The notes below the pieces were generated by a model that was not told where the DNA came from, searched no databases, and saw only the letters and a program-made list of their open reading frames with translations. A stretch of 64,000 bases of DNA from Peristeroidobacter soli (GTDB taxonomy: Bacteria; Pseudomonadota; Gammaproteobacteria; Steroidobacterales; Steroidobacteraceae), in NCBI RefSeq assembly GCF_004138485.1, contig NZ_RYEV01000005.1, forward strand, positions 668,827 through 732,826, read 5' to 3'. The translations under genes were made by a program, and so were the position numbers. Positions 54,547 to 62,777 of this stretch are shown here, in pieces; within the stretch, counting starts at the first letter, position 1, and each line of letters begins with the position of its first letter.

Positions 54547-54847
54547 CGCACGCCTCCCATGATGTTGCCGTGAATTCGTAGCACCGTTCCTTCTCTCAGC
54601 CGGTCACGGGTGGGCAGCATCGTGTGACATCCGGGCGGCCGCAAGTAAATCGCGGTTAAGAGCCAGCCAGGCCAAGTACACCGCGCTTGACTGCACTTTA
54701 CAAATCGCGGCGCTAACGTCTGCCACGGGTTCGGCGGTGAAGCGGCGTTACAGCCGGCGATGGCCACGGTGAGCGTGATTGCGGCGTCGCTCGCCTTGTT
54801 GGTGATCTGGCCGCCGGTTCGAGCGGGCTAGCCGCGCTCAGGATCGA
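54547..54847. other. Mostly non-coding region with a possible membrane-protein remnant
   Basis: This part of the gap left of module E holds no complete gene. A short plus-strand frame at 54760-54831 encodes a single hydrophobic segment (MATVSVIAASLALLVIWPPV) ending at TAG. It looks like the last helix of a lost membrane protein, but it is too short to be sure. Confidence 0.35.
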
Positions 54848-54907
54848 TCAGAATTCACATCGCAACGTAATGCCATAGGTCCGCGGGTCGCCGAGGAAGC
54901 GCCTGGG
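54848..54907 (-). pseudogene. C-terminal tail of a lost TonB-dependent receptor
   Basis: The reverse strand reads RRFLGDPRTYGITLRCEF followed by TGA, and a stop lies one codon upstream of this stretch. GDPRTYGxTLRxxF is the usual last beta-strand of TBDRs. Nothing else of the receptor remains. The remnant ends about 40 bases before the module E promoter and may mark where module E replaced an older receptor gene. Confidence 0.55.
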
Positions 54908-54948
54908 TCAGTCTTCTCAACCGTCTTTTACCGGGCGGGGTACAGTGG

Positions 54949-54980
54949 CGCTACCCCCACTTTTGAGAAAAATCGCTCTA
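54949..54980 (+). promoter_or_regulatory. Module E ECF promoter in front of the sigma gene (20-base exact repeat)
   Basis: The 20 bases at 54949-54968 (CGCTACCCCC...TTTTGAGA) are repeated exactly at 56603-56622 before the module E receptor. CGCTCTA follows both copies (54974-54980 and 56629-56635), with spacing different by one base. Such a repeat before sigma gene and receptor only is best explained as the promoter recognised by this sigma factor. Confidence 0.7.
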
Positions 54981-55015
54981 CTGGGTCGGGGCATGCCATT
55001 TCGCGGGACCGACCT

Positions 55016-55552
55016 TTGCCAGAGACCGACGCTCGCTTTTTCGTCACAGCCATCGCCAAGCGGTACGGCAGCCGGTTGCGCCGATTCCTGTCGACCCGCC
55101 TGCGCAATTCGCAGGACGTGCCGGACCTGGCGCAAGAGGTGTTCCTGCGCCTGCTGAGGGTGGATCAGCACGAAAGCATCCGCAGTCCGGAGGCATATCT
55201 GTTCACCGTGGCGAGGCATGTGCTTCATCAGCACGCGTCGCGTGTTTCGGTCGATCGCTCGACGGTGGATATCGCCGAGGTGGTTGCGGAACTTCACGCG
55301 CTTGCCGGCGACGAGCCCACGGCGAAAGCGGAGAGCGCCGAAGCGATCGCCAGCCTCGAGCGCATGTTGAAGGATCTGCCGCCACGAGTCGGCACCGCGC
55401 TGATCATGCACAAAGTGTTCGGCTACACCGTGCAGGAAATCGGCGATGAGTTCGGGGTCTCGCGTGAGACCGCGAAAAAGTATCTGGCGCGGGCCGCGGA
55501 GCACTGTCGCAACGTGAGCGTAGGCAAAGAGTATGGAGACTCCCATGAGTAA
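55016..55552 (+). CDS. Module E ECF sigma factor (FecI-like)
   Basis: No suitable ATG exists; a TTG at 55016 preceded by GGGACC gives 178 residues beginning just before the conserved region. Sigma-2 motifs are SQDVPDLAQEVFLRLLRV and AYLFTVARHVLHQHASR. The sigma-4 helix-turn-helix is YTVQEIGDEFGVSRETAKKY. The fecR gene starts within its last codons (eight-base overlap). Confidence 0.9.
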   Translation: MPETDARFFVTAIAKRYGSRLRRFLSTRLRNSQDVPDLAQEVFLRLLRVDQHESIRSPEAYLFTVARHVLHQHASRVSVDRSTVDIAEVVAELHALAGDEPTAKAESAEAIASLERMLKDLPPRVGTALIMHKVFGYTVQEIGDEFGVSRETAKKYLARAAEHCRNVSVGKEYGDSHE

Positions 55553-56600
55553 CGCTACCTCGCAGCCCGGCGCCGGCACGGTGGCTGAAGCTTCGGCATG
55601 GTTCATCGAGTTTCGTACCGGTGAGTTGAGCCAGTCGGACCGGGATCGGTTCACTCGATGGATCCGTACCTCGCCGCATCACATTCGTGCCTATCTGGAG
55701 GTGGCGGAATCCTGGGCGGCCTTGCCGTCGGCCGATGCGCAGGATCGCTTCGACATCGAAGCCATGATCGCAGCGGCGCGTGGCACGTCGGATAACGTGA
55801 TCGCGTTGCCGGCCCGACCCGGATCGCCGAGCGAGAAAGCTCCCCGCAAATCGATGCGTGCCCTCGCGGCTGCGGTCGTCCTGTGCGCCCTGATTCCGCT
55901 GGTCTGGCTCGCTATTCGCGAATCCAGCGTGTATCGCACCGGCACCGGCGAGCAGCGTACGTTGCGGCTGGCGGATGGCTCGACGGTGGAGCTCAATGCG
56001 CAAAGTGCGATCCGAGTGCAGCTGTCGGCCGGGGAGCGACGGGTCGCGTTGCTCGCAGGGCAGGCGCTGTTCAAAGTCGCCAAGGATCCGCATCGGCCGT
56101 TCGTGGTGGACGGCGGTACTGCTCGGATTCGTGCGGTAGGCACGGAGTTCGATGTTTACCGCAAGCCGGAACGCACGACGATTACGGTGGTGGAGGGGCG
56201 AGTGGCGGTGTGGCAGGCGGCACCGCTGTGGCAGCCGAGACGCGACGAGCCACCCAATGACGAATCGCAGGAGGTTCTGCTTGCCGCCGGCGAGCAACTC
56301 GCGGTCGTGTCGACGCGGATGAAGAAGATCGCGGCAGTCGACGTGACTGCCTCCACTGCGTGGACCAACAAGCGACTGGTCTTCGAAGACACACCGCTGC
56401 ACAACGTCGCCGAAGAGTTCAACCGTTATAACGAGCAGCGTCTGGTGATCGTCGACGCCGACCTGCAGCGGATCGGTATCAGCGGTCGCTATTCCTCTGC
56501 CGATCCGGCGGCGCTGATCGAATTCCTGCGTGCCCAGCCGTTCCTGGAAATTGTCGAGACGCCGGAGCAGATCCGTGTGTCGCGACGTCGAGCTCACTGA
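55545..56600 (+). CDS. Module E FecR-type anti-sigma factor
   Basis: The ATG at 55545 has GGAG upstream and overlaps the sigma gene; an in-frame ATG four codons earlier is less well placed. The 351-residue protein has the N-terminal region (EASAWFIEFRTGELSQSDRD), a transmembrane helix at about 105-123 (ALAAAVVLCALIPLVWLAI) and a FecR domain with ALFKVAKDPHRPFVVDGG and IRAVGTEFDV. A C-terminal segment contains HNVAEEFNRYNEQRLVI. The receptor promoter starts three bases after its stop. Confidence 0.93.
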   Translation: MSNATSQPGAGTVAEASAWFIEFRTGELSQSDRDRFTRWIRTSPHHIRAYLEVAESWAALPSADAQDRFDIEAMIAAARGTSDNVIALPARPGSPSEKAPRKSMRALAAAVVLCALIPLVWLAIRESSVYRTGTGEQRTLRLADGSTVELNAQSAIRVQLSAGERRVALLAGQALFKVAKDPHRPFVVDGGTARIRAVGTEFDVYRKPERTTITVVEGRVAVWQAAPLWQPRRDEPPNDESQEVLLAAGEQLAVVSTRMKKIAAVDVTASTAWTNKRLVFEDTPLHNVAEEFNRYNEQRLVIVDADLQRIGISGRYSSADPAALIEFLRAQPFLEIVETPEQIRVSRRRAH

Positions 56601-56602
56601 CT

Positions 56603-56635
56603 CGCTACCCCCACTTTTGAGATGCGAACGCTCTA
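56603..56635 (+). promoter_or_regulatory. Module E ECF promoter in front of the receptor (20-base exact repeat)
   Basis: This copy of the 20-base repeat plus CGCTCTA lies inside the 5' extension of the receptor reading frame (which could begin at 56622). Transcription starting after CGCTCTA would exclude that start, so the GTG at 56706 with a strong ribosome-binding site is preferred. Confidence 0.7.
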
Positions 56636-56705
56636 TTCCTCCATCGAAGCGCTGGATGTTCCGGTGCTCGCTATTACAAGCCTCGTCAGAGGCGGAGGGG
56701 AGCTG

Positions 56706-59285
56706 GTGCGTACGTCTATCATTGCTGCTGCTGTGTGTTGTGCGTTGGCGGGCCTGGCATCGGCCGGCGAAGCAGTCGCCGCCATTCGCCGTGCCACGAA
56801 CATCGAGCCGCAGGCGCTCGGCACGGCGCTGAAACAATTTGCCGAGTCGCGGGATCTGCAGCTGTTGTATTTCGCCGATGCGGTCAAGAACCTGCGAACG
56901 AGTGGGGCGGTCGGGGAGATCACGGTCGATGAGGCGCTGACGCGCATCCTCGGCGGCACGGGTCTCAGCTTTCGTTATCTCAACGAGAACACCATCACCA
57001 TCTTCTCCGAGAACGCCGAGCGCGATTCGACGGGCGTGACCGGCGTGGAGGGGGTCAAGGGCGGCGGCGATGTCGTCGAGCTGGATGAGGTCGTGGTGAC
57101 GGGAAGCCACATTCGCGGCGATGCCAAGAGCGCATCGCCGGTCCAGCGCATCGATCGGGACGAGCTTCGCTCACAAGGTTCCGCGTCGCTGCAGGACGCG
57201 CTCCGCGATATCCCCGCGAACTTCAGTGGCGACTTCAGCGGCGAAGGCGCCGGCGCCGGCCAAGGCGGCGGGCTCAGCAACAATTCATATAACCGCAGCC
57301 GTGCGACCGCACCGAATCTGCACGGTCTGGGCGCGGCGGCGACGTTGTCGCTGCTGAACGGTCGCCGTCTGCCGACCGCCTCGAATGGCTATTCAGTGGA
57401 CTTGTCGTTGATCCCGCTCATCGCGCTGGAACGAGTGGAGGTGCTCGCGGACGGCGCGTCTCCCGTGTACGGCGCCGATGCCATCGCGGGCGTGGTGAAC
57501 CTGATCACGCGTCGCAACGAGTCGGTCGTGGAATCGCGGGCCCGGTTCGGCACGCCCACCCAGGCCGGATTCGAACAGTGGCAGCTCGGTCAGGCGTTGG
57601 GCACTCAATGGTCGAGCGGTGCCGCGTTCTTCGCCTATCAGTTCGACGATCAGGACGAGCTGCGCGCCCGGCAGCGCAAGCGAACCACGAACATGACTTC
57701 CAATCGGTACGTCATGCCGAATCAGATCCAGCATTCCGCCTATGTGAATGCTCAGCAGGACGTGGGCAGTGCCGTGCAATTGGGGTTCGAAGGACTGTAC
57801 TCGCGTCGCGACTTCGACGGTGAAACGCTGGTCACGGGCTCGCCGCAATGGTTCGATACCAGCACCGATCAGTTTCTGGGCGCGCTGACCGCCGACGTTC
57901 GACTCACCGAGCGCTGGCGCCTCACTGCCTTCGGGCAGTACTCCGGAGCGAGCTCCAAGCCGACCATCACCGGTGGCAGTCAGGCGTTGCTGCTGGATGA
58001 AATATTCAAGGGCACTGAGTTTTCGACGGGCGCCACCTTGTCCGGCCCCGTGGTGGAGTTGTTGGGTCGATCGGTGCGCGCCGCCATTGGTGGCGAGTAC
58101 CGCGAGGAACAGCGTGAGCTCACTGGCTTCGGCGACGGGGTAAAACCGTTCGATGTGACTCGTGACATTCGCTCGGCATTCGTCGAATTGCAGATTCCCC
58201 TGGCGGATACATTGGAGGTTTCCGCCGCCGTGCGCCGCGACGACTATAGCGATTTCGGTGGCACCACCAATCCAAAGCTCGGTATCGCCTGGACGCCGCT
58301 GGAAGGCGTGCGTGTCCGCGGCACATATTCCACTTCGTTCCGCGCACTGTCGCTGAAAGACATGCACGGCCAGGTGAGTGCCGGTCTGTATAGATATGTC
58401 ACCGACTCGACCAACCCGACGGGCCGATCGCTGGCGTTATTCGTGAACGGCAATCCGAGCGCATCGGTGCGCCCCGAGGAATCGGAGAACTACACCTTCG
58501 GCATCGACTTCTCGCCGGCCGCGGTGGCAGGCTTGACGCTGGGGCTCACGTACTTCAGCGTCGACTACGACGACAAGCTCGCCAATCCGTCCCAGGCGGT
58601 GACCAACCTGCTCAATCTCGATCTGCCGGACACGCAACCCTATTTCGTTCGCAATCCCAGCGTGAGCGAGGTTGAAGCTGTGCTCGCGAGCGTGAACGGC
58701 GTGGGCTCGTTCACTGGCATGACGCATACGGCGGATCAGGTCGAGGTCATCATCGACAACCGCTACACCAATCTCTCGGTCGCGAAAGTCCGCGGGCTCG
58801 ACCTCGATGCGCGCTGGTCGTTCCCGGCGCTGGGCGGTGAGCTCACGGTGTCCAACCGCTCCACCATCGGACTCGATCATCTCACTGCAATCTCGGCGAG
58901 CGCACCCGAGGTGGAGCGCGTCGGCAGCGCCTTTTTTCCGGCCAAGTTCAGAAGTCGTCTGGGCGCAAGCGCCCGATGGAGCGTGATGCGGGCGGGGTTG
59001 ACCGTGGACTACGTCAGTCGATTCGAGGATAAGCGCTATGTGCCGACCACCGACGTCGCCTCCTGGACGACTGTCGACGCAAACATCGGCGCGAGCTTCG
59101 CAAACTGGAGCGGTGTGTTGTCGGGCGTGGAGGCGGAGTTCGTGGTCCGCAATCTGTTCGACAAGGATCCACCCTACGTGCGCCCGTACGCATCGGCGCC
59201 CGGAGACTATCCGCTCTACGATCCGACCAACGCGAGCGTCGTCGGCCGCATGCTCTCGTTGCAGGTGACGAAGTCATGGCGATGA
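56706..59285 (+). CDS. Module E STN-domain TonB-dependent receptor
   Basis: The GTG at 56706 is chosen because GGAGGGGAG precedes it, a signal peptide follows at once (RTSIIAAAVCCALAGLASAG), and the upstream codons overlap the promoter. The 859-residue protein has an STN domain at about 30-100 (NIEPQALGTALKQFAESRDL), a plug with DEVVVTGSHIRGDAK, LHGLGAAATLSLLNGRR and VEVLADGASPVYGADAIAG, and a barrel ending MLSLQVTKSWR. The plug type matches the module B receptor. The downstream peptidase gene overlaps its last ten bases, tying the two functions together. Confidence 0.93.
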   Translation: MRTSIIAAAVCCALAGLASAGEAVAAIRRATNIEPQALGTALKQFAESRDLQLLYFADAVKNLRTSGAVGEITVDEALTRILGGTGLSFRYLNENTITIFSENAERDSTGVTGVEGVKGGGDVVELDEVVVTGSHIRGDAKSASPVQRIDRDELRSQGSASLQDALRDIPANFSGDFSGEGAGAGQGGGLSNNSYNRSRATAPNLHGLGAAATLSLLNGRRLPTASNGYSVDLSLIPLIALERVEVLADGASPVYGADAIAGVVNLITRRNESVVESRARFGTPTQAGFEQWQLGQALGTQWSSGAAFFAYQFDDQDELRARQRKRTTNMTSNRYVMPNQIQHSAYVNAQQDVGSAVQLGFEGLYSRRDFDGETLVTGSPQWFDTSTDQFLGALTADVRLTERWRLTAFGQYSGASSKPTITGGSQALLLDEIFKGTEFSTGATLSGPVVELLGRSVRAAIGGEYREEQRELTGFGDGVKPFDVTRDIRSAFVELQIPLADTLEVSAAVRRDDYSDFGGTTNPKLGIAWTPLEGVRVRGTYSTSFRALSLKDMHGQVSAGLYRYVTDSTNPTGRSLALFVNGNPSASVRPEESENYTFGIDFSPAAVAGLTLGLTYFSVDYDDKLANPSQAVTNLLNLDLPDTQPYFVRNPSVSEVEAVLASVNGVGSFTGMTHTADQVEVIIDNRYTNLSVAKVRGLDLDARWSFPALGGELTVSNRSTIGLDHLTAISASAPEVERVGSAFFPAKFRSRLGASARWSVMRAGLTVDYVSRFEDKRYVPTTDVASWTTVDANIGASFANWSGVLSGVEAEFVVRNLFDKDPPYVRPYASAPGDYPLYDPTNASVVGRMLSLQVTKSWR

Positions 59286-61348
59286 GCGGGTGGCTTGCCA
59301 CGGTCAGTCTCGCAATGCTCTCGTCCCCGTCGCTGGCGGCTCCCCCCTTGGAGCAGGCGACGGAGACTGCGATTCGTGGTGCGCTCGAAGCTCCATCGAT
59401 TCTGAATGCATTCGATTTCACCGGCCGTCCGCAGTTCGATGTTTCGCGCGACGGCAAGTGGGTGGTGTACGCAATGGAGCGCGCCGAAATCGCGAGCAAT
59501 ACGATTCGGGTGAGCTTGTGGATCGCTCACGTGGGATCGCGTGAACCGCCGCGGGAACTGCTGGAGGTTCGTCGCGCGTCGACCACGCTTGCAGTCAATC
59601 CCACCTTCAGTCCGGACGCTTCGCAGATCGCGATCACTGGGTATGGAACGCGCGGGGCACTGGCGATCGTGGATGTGAATCGCCGCTCGATACGTGAATT
59701 ACCGGTGGATTTCTCGAAGCTCGATGCCTCTATCAACCCGGCGATGTGGATGGATGTGCAATGGTCTCCCGTGAGGGATGAGCTGGCCGTGGCGCTGAGG
59801 GAGCAGCGCCTTCCACCTCCCCAGGGGCCGGTCAGTGTGTCGGTGGATTGGGACGGAGAATTGCGCGGCGATCAGCACAGCCGGATCGCCATCGTCGATG
59901 CGACCTCAGGGACCGCGCTGGCAGTCACGCCGGCCGACATGGCCGTTGAAGGCTTCGGGCAAGCGCTCGACTGGTCTCCACGCGGGGATGCCTTTGCGTT
60001 CAGCGCGCGGGCAGCGTCGTTACTTCCGGCAGAAGGTGACAACAGCGATATCTACATTTTCGACAGGACGCGAAACACGACGCGCCGGATCGTGGAGCGA
60101 CCCGGGCGTGATGGCTCGCCGCGCTGGTCTCCCGACGGCCGCTTCGTGGCATTCATCACAGCCGGCGAGAAGCAGACGTGGAGGATGCCGGCGCGACTTG
60201 CGCTGTTCGAGGTGAGCTCTGGGAACATTCGTGCGCTGATGACAGCGGACGATCCCTGGTTTTCGCCCTATGCGCCGTCCTGGTCGGGGGACGACGTGAT
60301 GTTTGTCGGCATGAAGAGCATGGGCTGTGCGCTGTTTGCGGTGTCATCCACCGGCTCACCGCGCAGCAGACAATTGACGCCCGATGATCTGAGCTGTCAC
60401 GGCACCGCTGTGTCGAGGCGCGACGGCAAGGTGTATGTGGTACGCGAGTCGGTTGCGAGCCGGGGCGATCTGATCGTTTCGTCGCCGCGTCGCTGGCAAC
60501 CCAGCAGCCTCTCGTCGCTGCCAAACGATCCGGTGCTCGCCGCCACGCGGCTCAGCGTGGTGGCGTGGCCAAGCGCGGATCAAAAGTTCTCGATCCACGG
60601 CGTGCTCATCGAGCCGACCGCGCCGCACGCGGGCCGCCGGCCACTGCTCGTTGTACTGACAGGCGGGCCGAGCATGGTCACCCCGTCGGTCTACAATCCC
60701 AACGGCATCCATCAAATTGGCCCCGCGCTGCTGCGGGGATATGCGGTGTTGATCCCGAACACGCGAGGGCGCGGCGGCTATGGCCTGGAGTTTGCGCAAG
60801 CCATCACGCGCGAAAAGTCGCTGTTCGAGGCGCCGTTTTCGGACGTGATGAGCGGTGTGGATCACGTCGTGAATGCGCTGGGCATCGCCGATCCAGGTCG
60901 GCTCATGCTGGCGGGGTTCAGCTATGGCGGTGGGCTTTCCTATTTCACCGCCGGGCACACGGACAGGTTCCGCGCGATCATGGCCAACGAAGGCGCTGCC
61001 GATCTGATCGCTCGCGCGGCGCTCGTGGCCGGCAATCCGCGGGCGATGGATCACATGCGCTCGATCTTTGGTGTCGCGGATACATTCGATCCGGCTGATC
61101 GAGATGTTCTCGCGGCGCAGTCACCTCTGGCGAATGTGAGCAAGGTGCGCACGCCCCTCCTGATCGAATGCGGTGCCGACAGTCTCGCCGGATCGGAGTG
61201 CCTGAAGTTTTTCCGAGGGGTCAAGCAAACAGGCACGCCGACTGAGTTGGTCGTTTATCCGCGCACCGGCCACGTGCTTGCCGAGCCGTCGTTGCGTAAC
61301 GACAGCGCTCACAAACAAGTCGCGTGGCTCGATCGCTGGGACGAATAG
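59276..61348 (+). CDS. Secreted S9 peptidase, candidate lasso-peptide-isopeptidase-like enzyme
   Basis: The ATG at 59276 (or the one at 59282) lies inside the receptor stop region and gives 690 residues with a signal peptide (TVSLAMLSSPSLAAPP). A beta-propeller (about 45-410) with WSPDGRFVAF-type blocks precedes the alpha/beta-hydrolase domain with GFSYGGG (Ser549), ECGADSLAG (Asp635) and RTGHVLAEP (His666). Length and the sigma-FecR-STN receptor-peptidase order match known AtxE-type lasso-peptide isopeptidase loci. No lasso precursor, protease or cyclase genes are in this window, so it may act on peptides made elsewhere. General S9 exopeptidase activity is the alternative. Confidence 0.85.
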   Translation: MAMSGWLATVSLAMLSSPSLAAPPLEQATETAIRGALEAPSILNAFDFTGRPQFDVSRDGKWVVYAMERAEIASNTIRVSLWIAHVGSREPPRELLEVRRASTTLAVNPTFSPDASQIAITGYGTRGALAIVDVNRRSIRELPVDFSKLDASINPAMWMDVQWSPVRDELAVALREQRLPPPQGPVSVSVDWDGELRGDQHSRIAIVDATSGTALAVTPADMAVEGFGQALDWSPRGDAFAFSARAASLLPAEGDNSDIYIFDRTRNTTRRIVERPGRDGSPRWSPDGRFVAFITAGEKQTWRMPARLALFEVSSGNIRALMTADDPWFSPYAPSWSGDDVMFVGMKSMGCALFAVSSTGSPRSRQLTPDDLSCHGTAVSRRDGKVYVVRESVASRGDLIVSSPRRWQPSSLSSLPNDPVLAATRLSVVAWPSADQKFSIHGVLIEPTAPHAGRRPLLVVLTGGPSMVTPSVYNPNGIHQIGPALLRGYAVLIPNTRGRGGYGLEFAQAITREKSLFEAPFSDVMSGVDHVVNALGIADPGRLMLAGFSYGGGLSYFTAGHTDRFRAIMANEGAADLIARAALVAGNPRAMDHMRSIFGVADTFDPADRDVLAAQSPLANVSKVRTPLLIECGADSLAGSECLKFFRGVKQTGTPTELVVYPRTGHVLAEPSLRNDSAHKQVAWLDRWDE

Positions 61349-61349
61349 A

Positions 61350-62624
61350 TCAACGCGCCGCGGCCAGCGCCTGATCCAGATCCTCGAGGATGTCCTCGAT
61401 GTCTTCGATGCCCACGGACAGCCGGATCGCCTCCGGCGTGACGCCGACCTTGCGCTGTTCGTCCTCGCTGAGCTGGCGATGGGTGGTGGAGGCCGGATGA
61501 CAGGCCAGCGATTTGGCGTCACCGATATTCACCAGGCGCTTGAACAGATTGAGAGCGTCGTAGAACTTCACGCCGGCTTCGAAGCCACCTTTGACGCCGA
61601 ACGTGAGAATGCCCGCGGCGCGACCTTTCATATATTTCTGCGCAAGGGCGTGATGCGGATGATCCTTCAAGCCCGCATAGCGCACCCATTGAATCGCTTT
61701 GTGAGATTGCAGATGCTCGGCGACGCGCTGTGCGTTTTCGCAATGGCGCTGCATGCGCAGCGGCAGCGTCTCCATGCCTTGGAGCAGTTGGAATGCATTG
61801 AACGGTGACAACGCGGAACCGGTGTTCCGCAACGGCACGGTACGCGCACGGCCGATATATGCAGCGGGCCCGAGCGCATCGACATACACGACGCCGTGAT
61901 AGGACGCTTCCGGTTCGTTGAACATCGGATAACGATCCTTGTGCGAGGCCCAGGGAAACTTGCCCGAGTCCACGATCAGGCCGCCGAGGGTCGTGCCATG
62001 GCCGCCGATGTATTTGGTGGCCGAGTGCACCACGACGTCCGCACCGTAGTCGAAGGGCTTGAGCAGCACCGGCGTGGCGACGGTGTTGTCGACGATGGTG
62101 GCGACACCATGGCTGCGCGCCATCGCGGTCACGGCCGCCACATCGACGATGTTGCCGGCCGGGTTGCCGATGGACTCGAAGAACACCGCCTTGGTCTTCT
62201 TGTCGATCAGCTTTTCCAGATCGCCGGCGGAATCGCTGGCGGCGAAACGCACTTGGATGCCCAGCTTCGGCAGCATGTGAGCGAACAGGGTGTACGTACC
62301 GCCATACAATTGCGGCGTCGTGACGATATTGTCACCGGCTTCCGCCAGATTGACGATCGCGTAATGAATCGCGGCGCTGCCGGCGGAAACAGCCAGCGCG
62401 GCCACGCCGCCTTCCAGCATCGCGATCCGCTTTTCGAGCACATCGCAGGTCGGATTCATGATGCGCGTGTAGATGTTGCCCGGCACCGCCAGGTTGAACA
62501 GATCGGCGCCATGCTGGGCGTTGTCGAATTCGAACGCGACGTTCTGATAGATGGGCACGGCCACGGCATGTGTGGTCGGTTCGGTTTCGTAGCCCCCGTG
62601 GATGGCGATCGTCTGGTCTTTCAT
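61350..62624 (-). CDS. metY: O-acetylhomoserine sulfhydrylase (PLP-dependent)
   Basis: The ATG at 62624 begins KDQTIAIHGGYETEPTTHA, the normal start of this family, giving 424 residues; the longer frame adds non-homologous residues. Features are the PLP lysine in SATKYIGGHG (Lys204), the phosphate-binding SAGSAAIHYAI and the GNPAGNIVD block. It should make homocysteine from O-acetylhomoserine and sulfide in the cytoplasm. The gene is convergent with the module E peptidase, one base apart, and appears to be an unrelated housekeeping gene. Confidence 0.94.
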   Translation of the reverse strand: MKDQTIAIHGGYETEPTTHAVAVPIYQNVAFEFDNAQHGADLFNLAVPGNIYTRIMNPTCDVLEKRIAMLEGGVAALAVSAGSAAIHYAIVNLAEAGDNIVTTPQLYGGTYTLFAHMLPKLGIQVRFAASDSAGDLEKLIDKKTKAVFFESIGNPAGNIVDVAAVTAMARSHGVATIVDNTVATPVLLKPFDYGADVVVHSATKYIGGHGTTLGGLIVDSGKFPWASHKDRYPMFNEPEASYHGVVYVDALGPAAYIGRARTVPLRNTGSALSPFNAFQLLQGMETLPLRMQRHCENAQRVAEHLQSHKAIQWVRYAGLKDHPHHALAQKYMKGRAAGILTFGVKGGFEAGVKFYDALNLFKRLVNIGDAKSLACHPASTTHRQLSEDEQRKVGVTPEAIRLSVGIEDIEDILEDLDQALAAAR

Positions 62625-62777
62625 GAGCTTTCTCGACTGTAAAGAAGCTATCGTCCACCATGCGGTAGCGTCCCGCAAGGTTGACCGCAGACGGGATCTC
62701 TGTCTCATGGATTGCCAACGTCCCTCTTGCCGGGACGGTCGCGGACTAGAATGGTGTTTTCTTTGGGAGGGCTGTTC

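Noticed and set aside
56622-56705. Upstream ATG as start of the module E receptor
   Set aside because: It lies inside the 20-base repeated promoter element, lacks a ribosome-binding site, and puts 28 unrelated residues ahead of a clear signal peptide.
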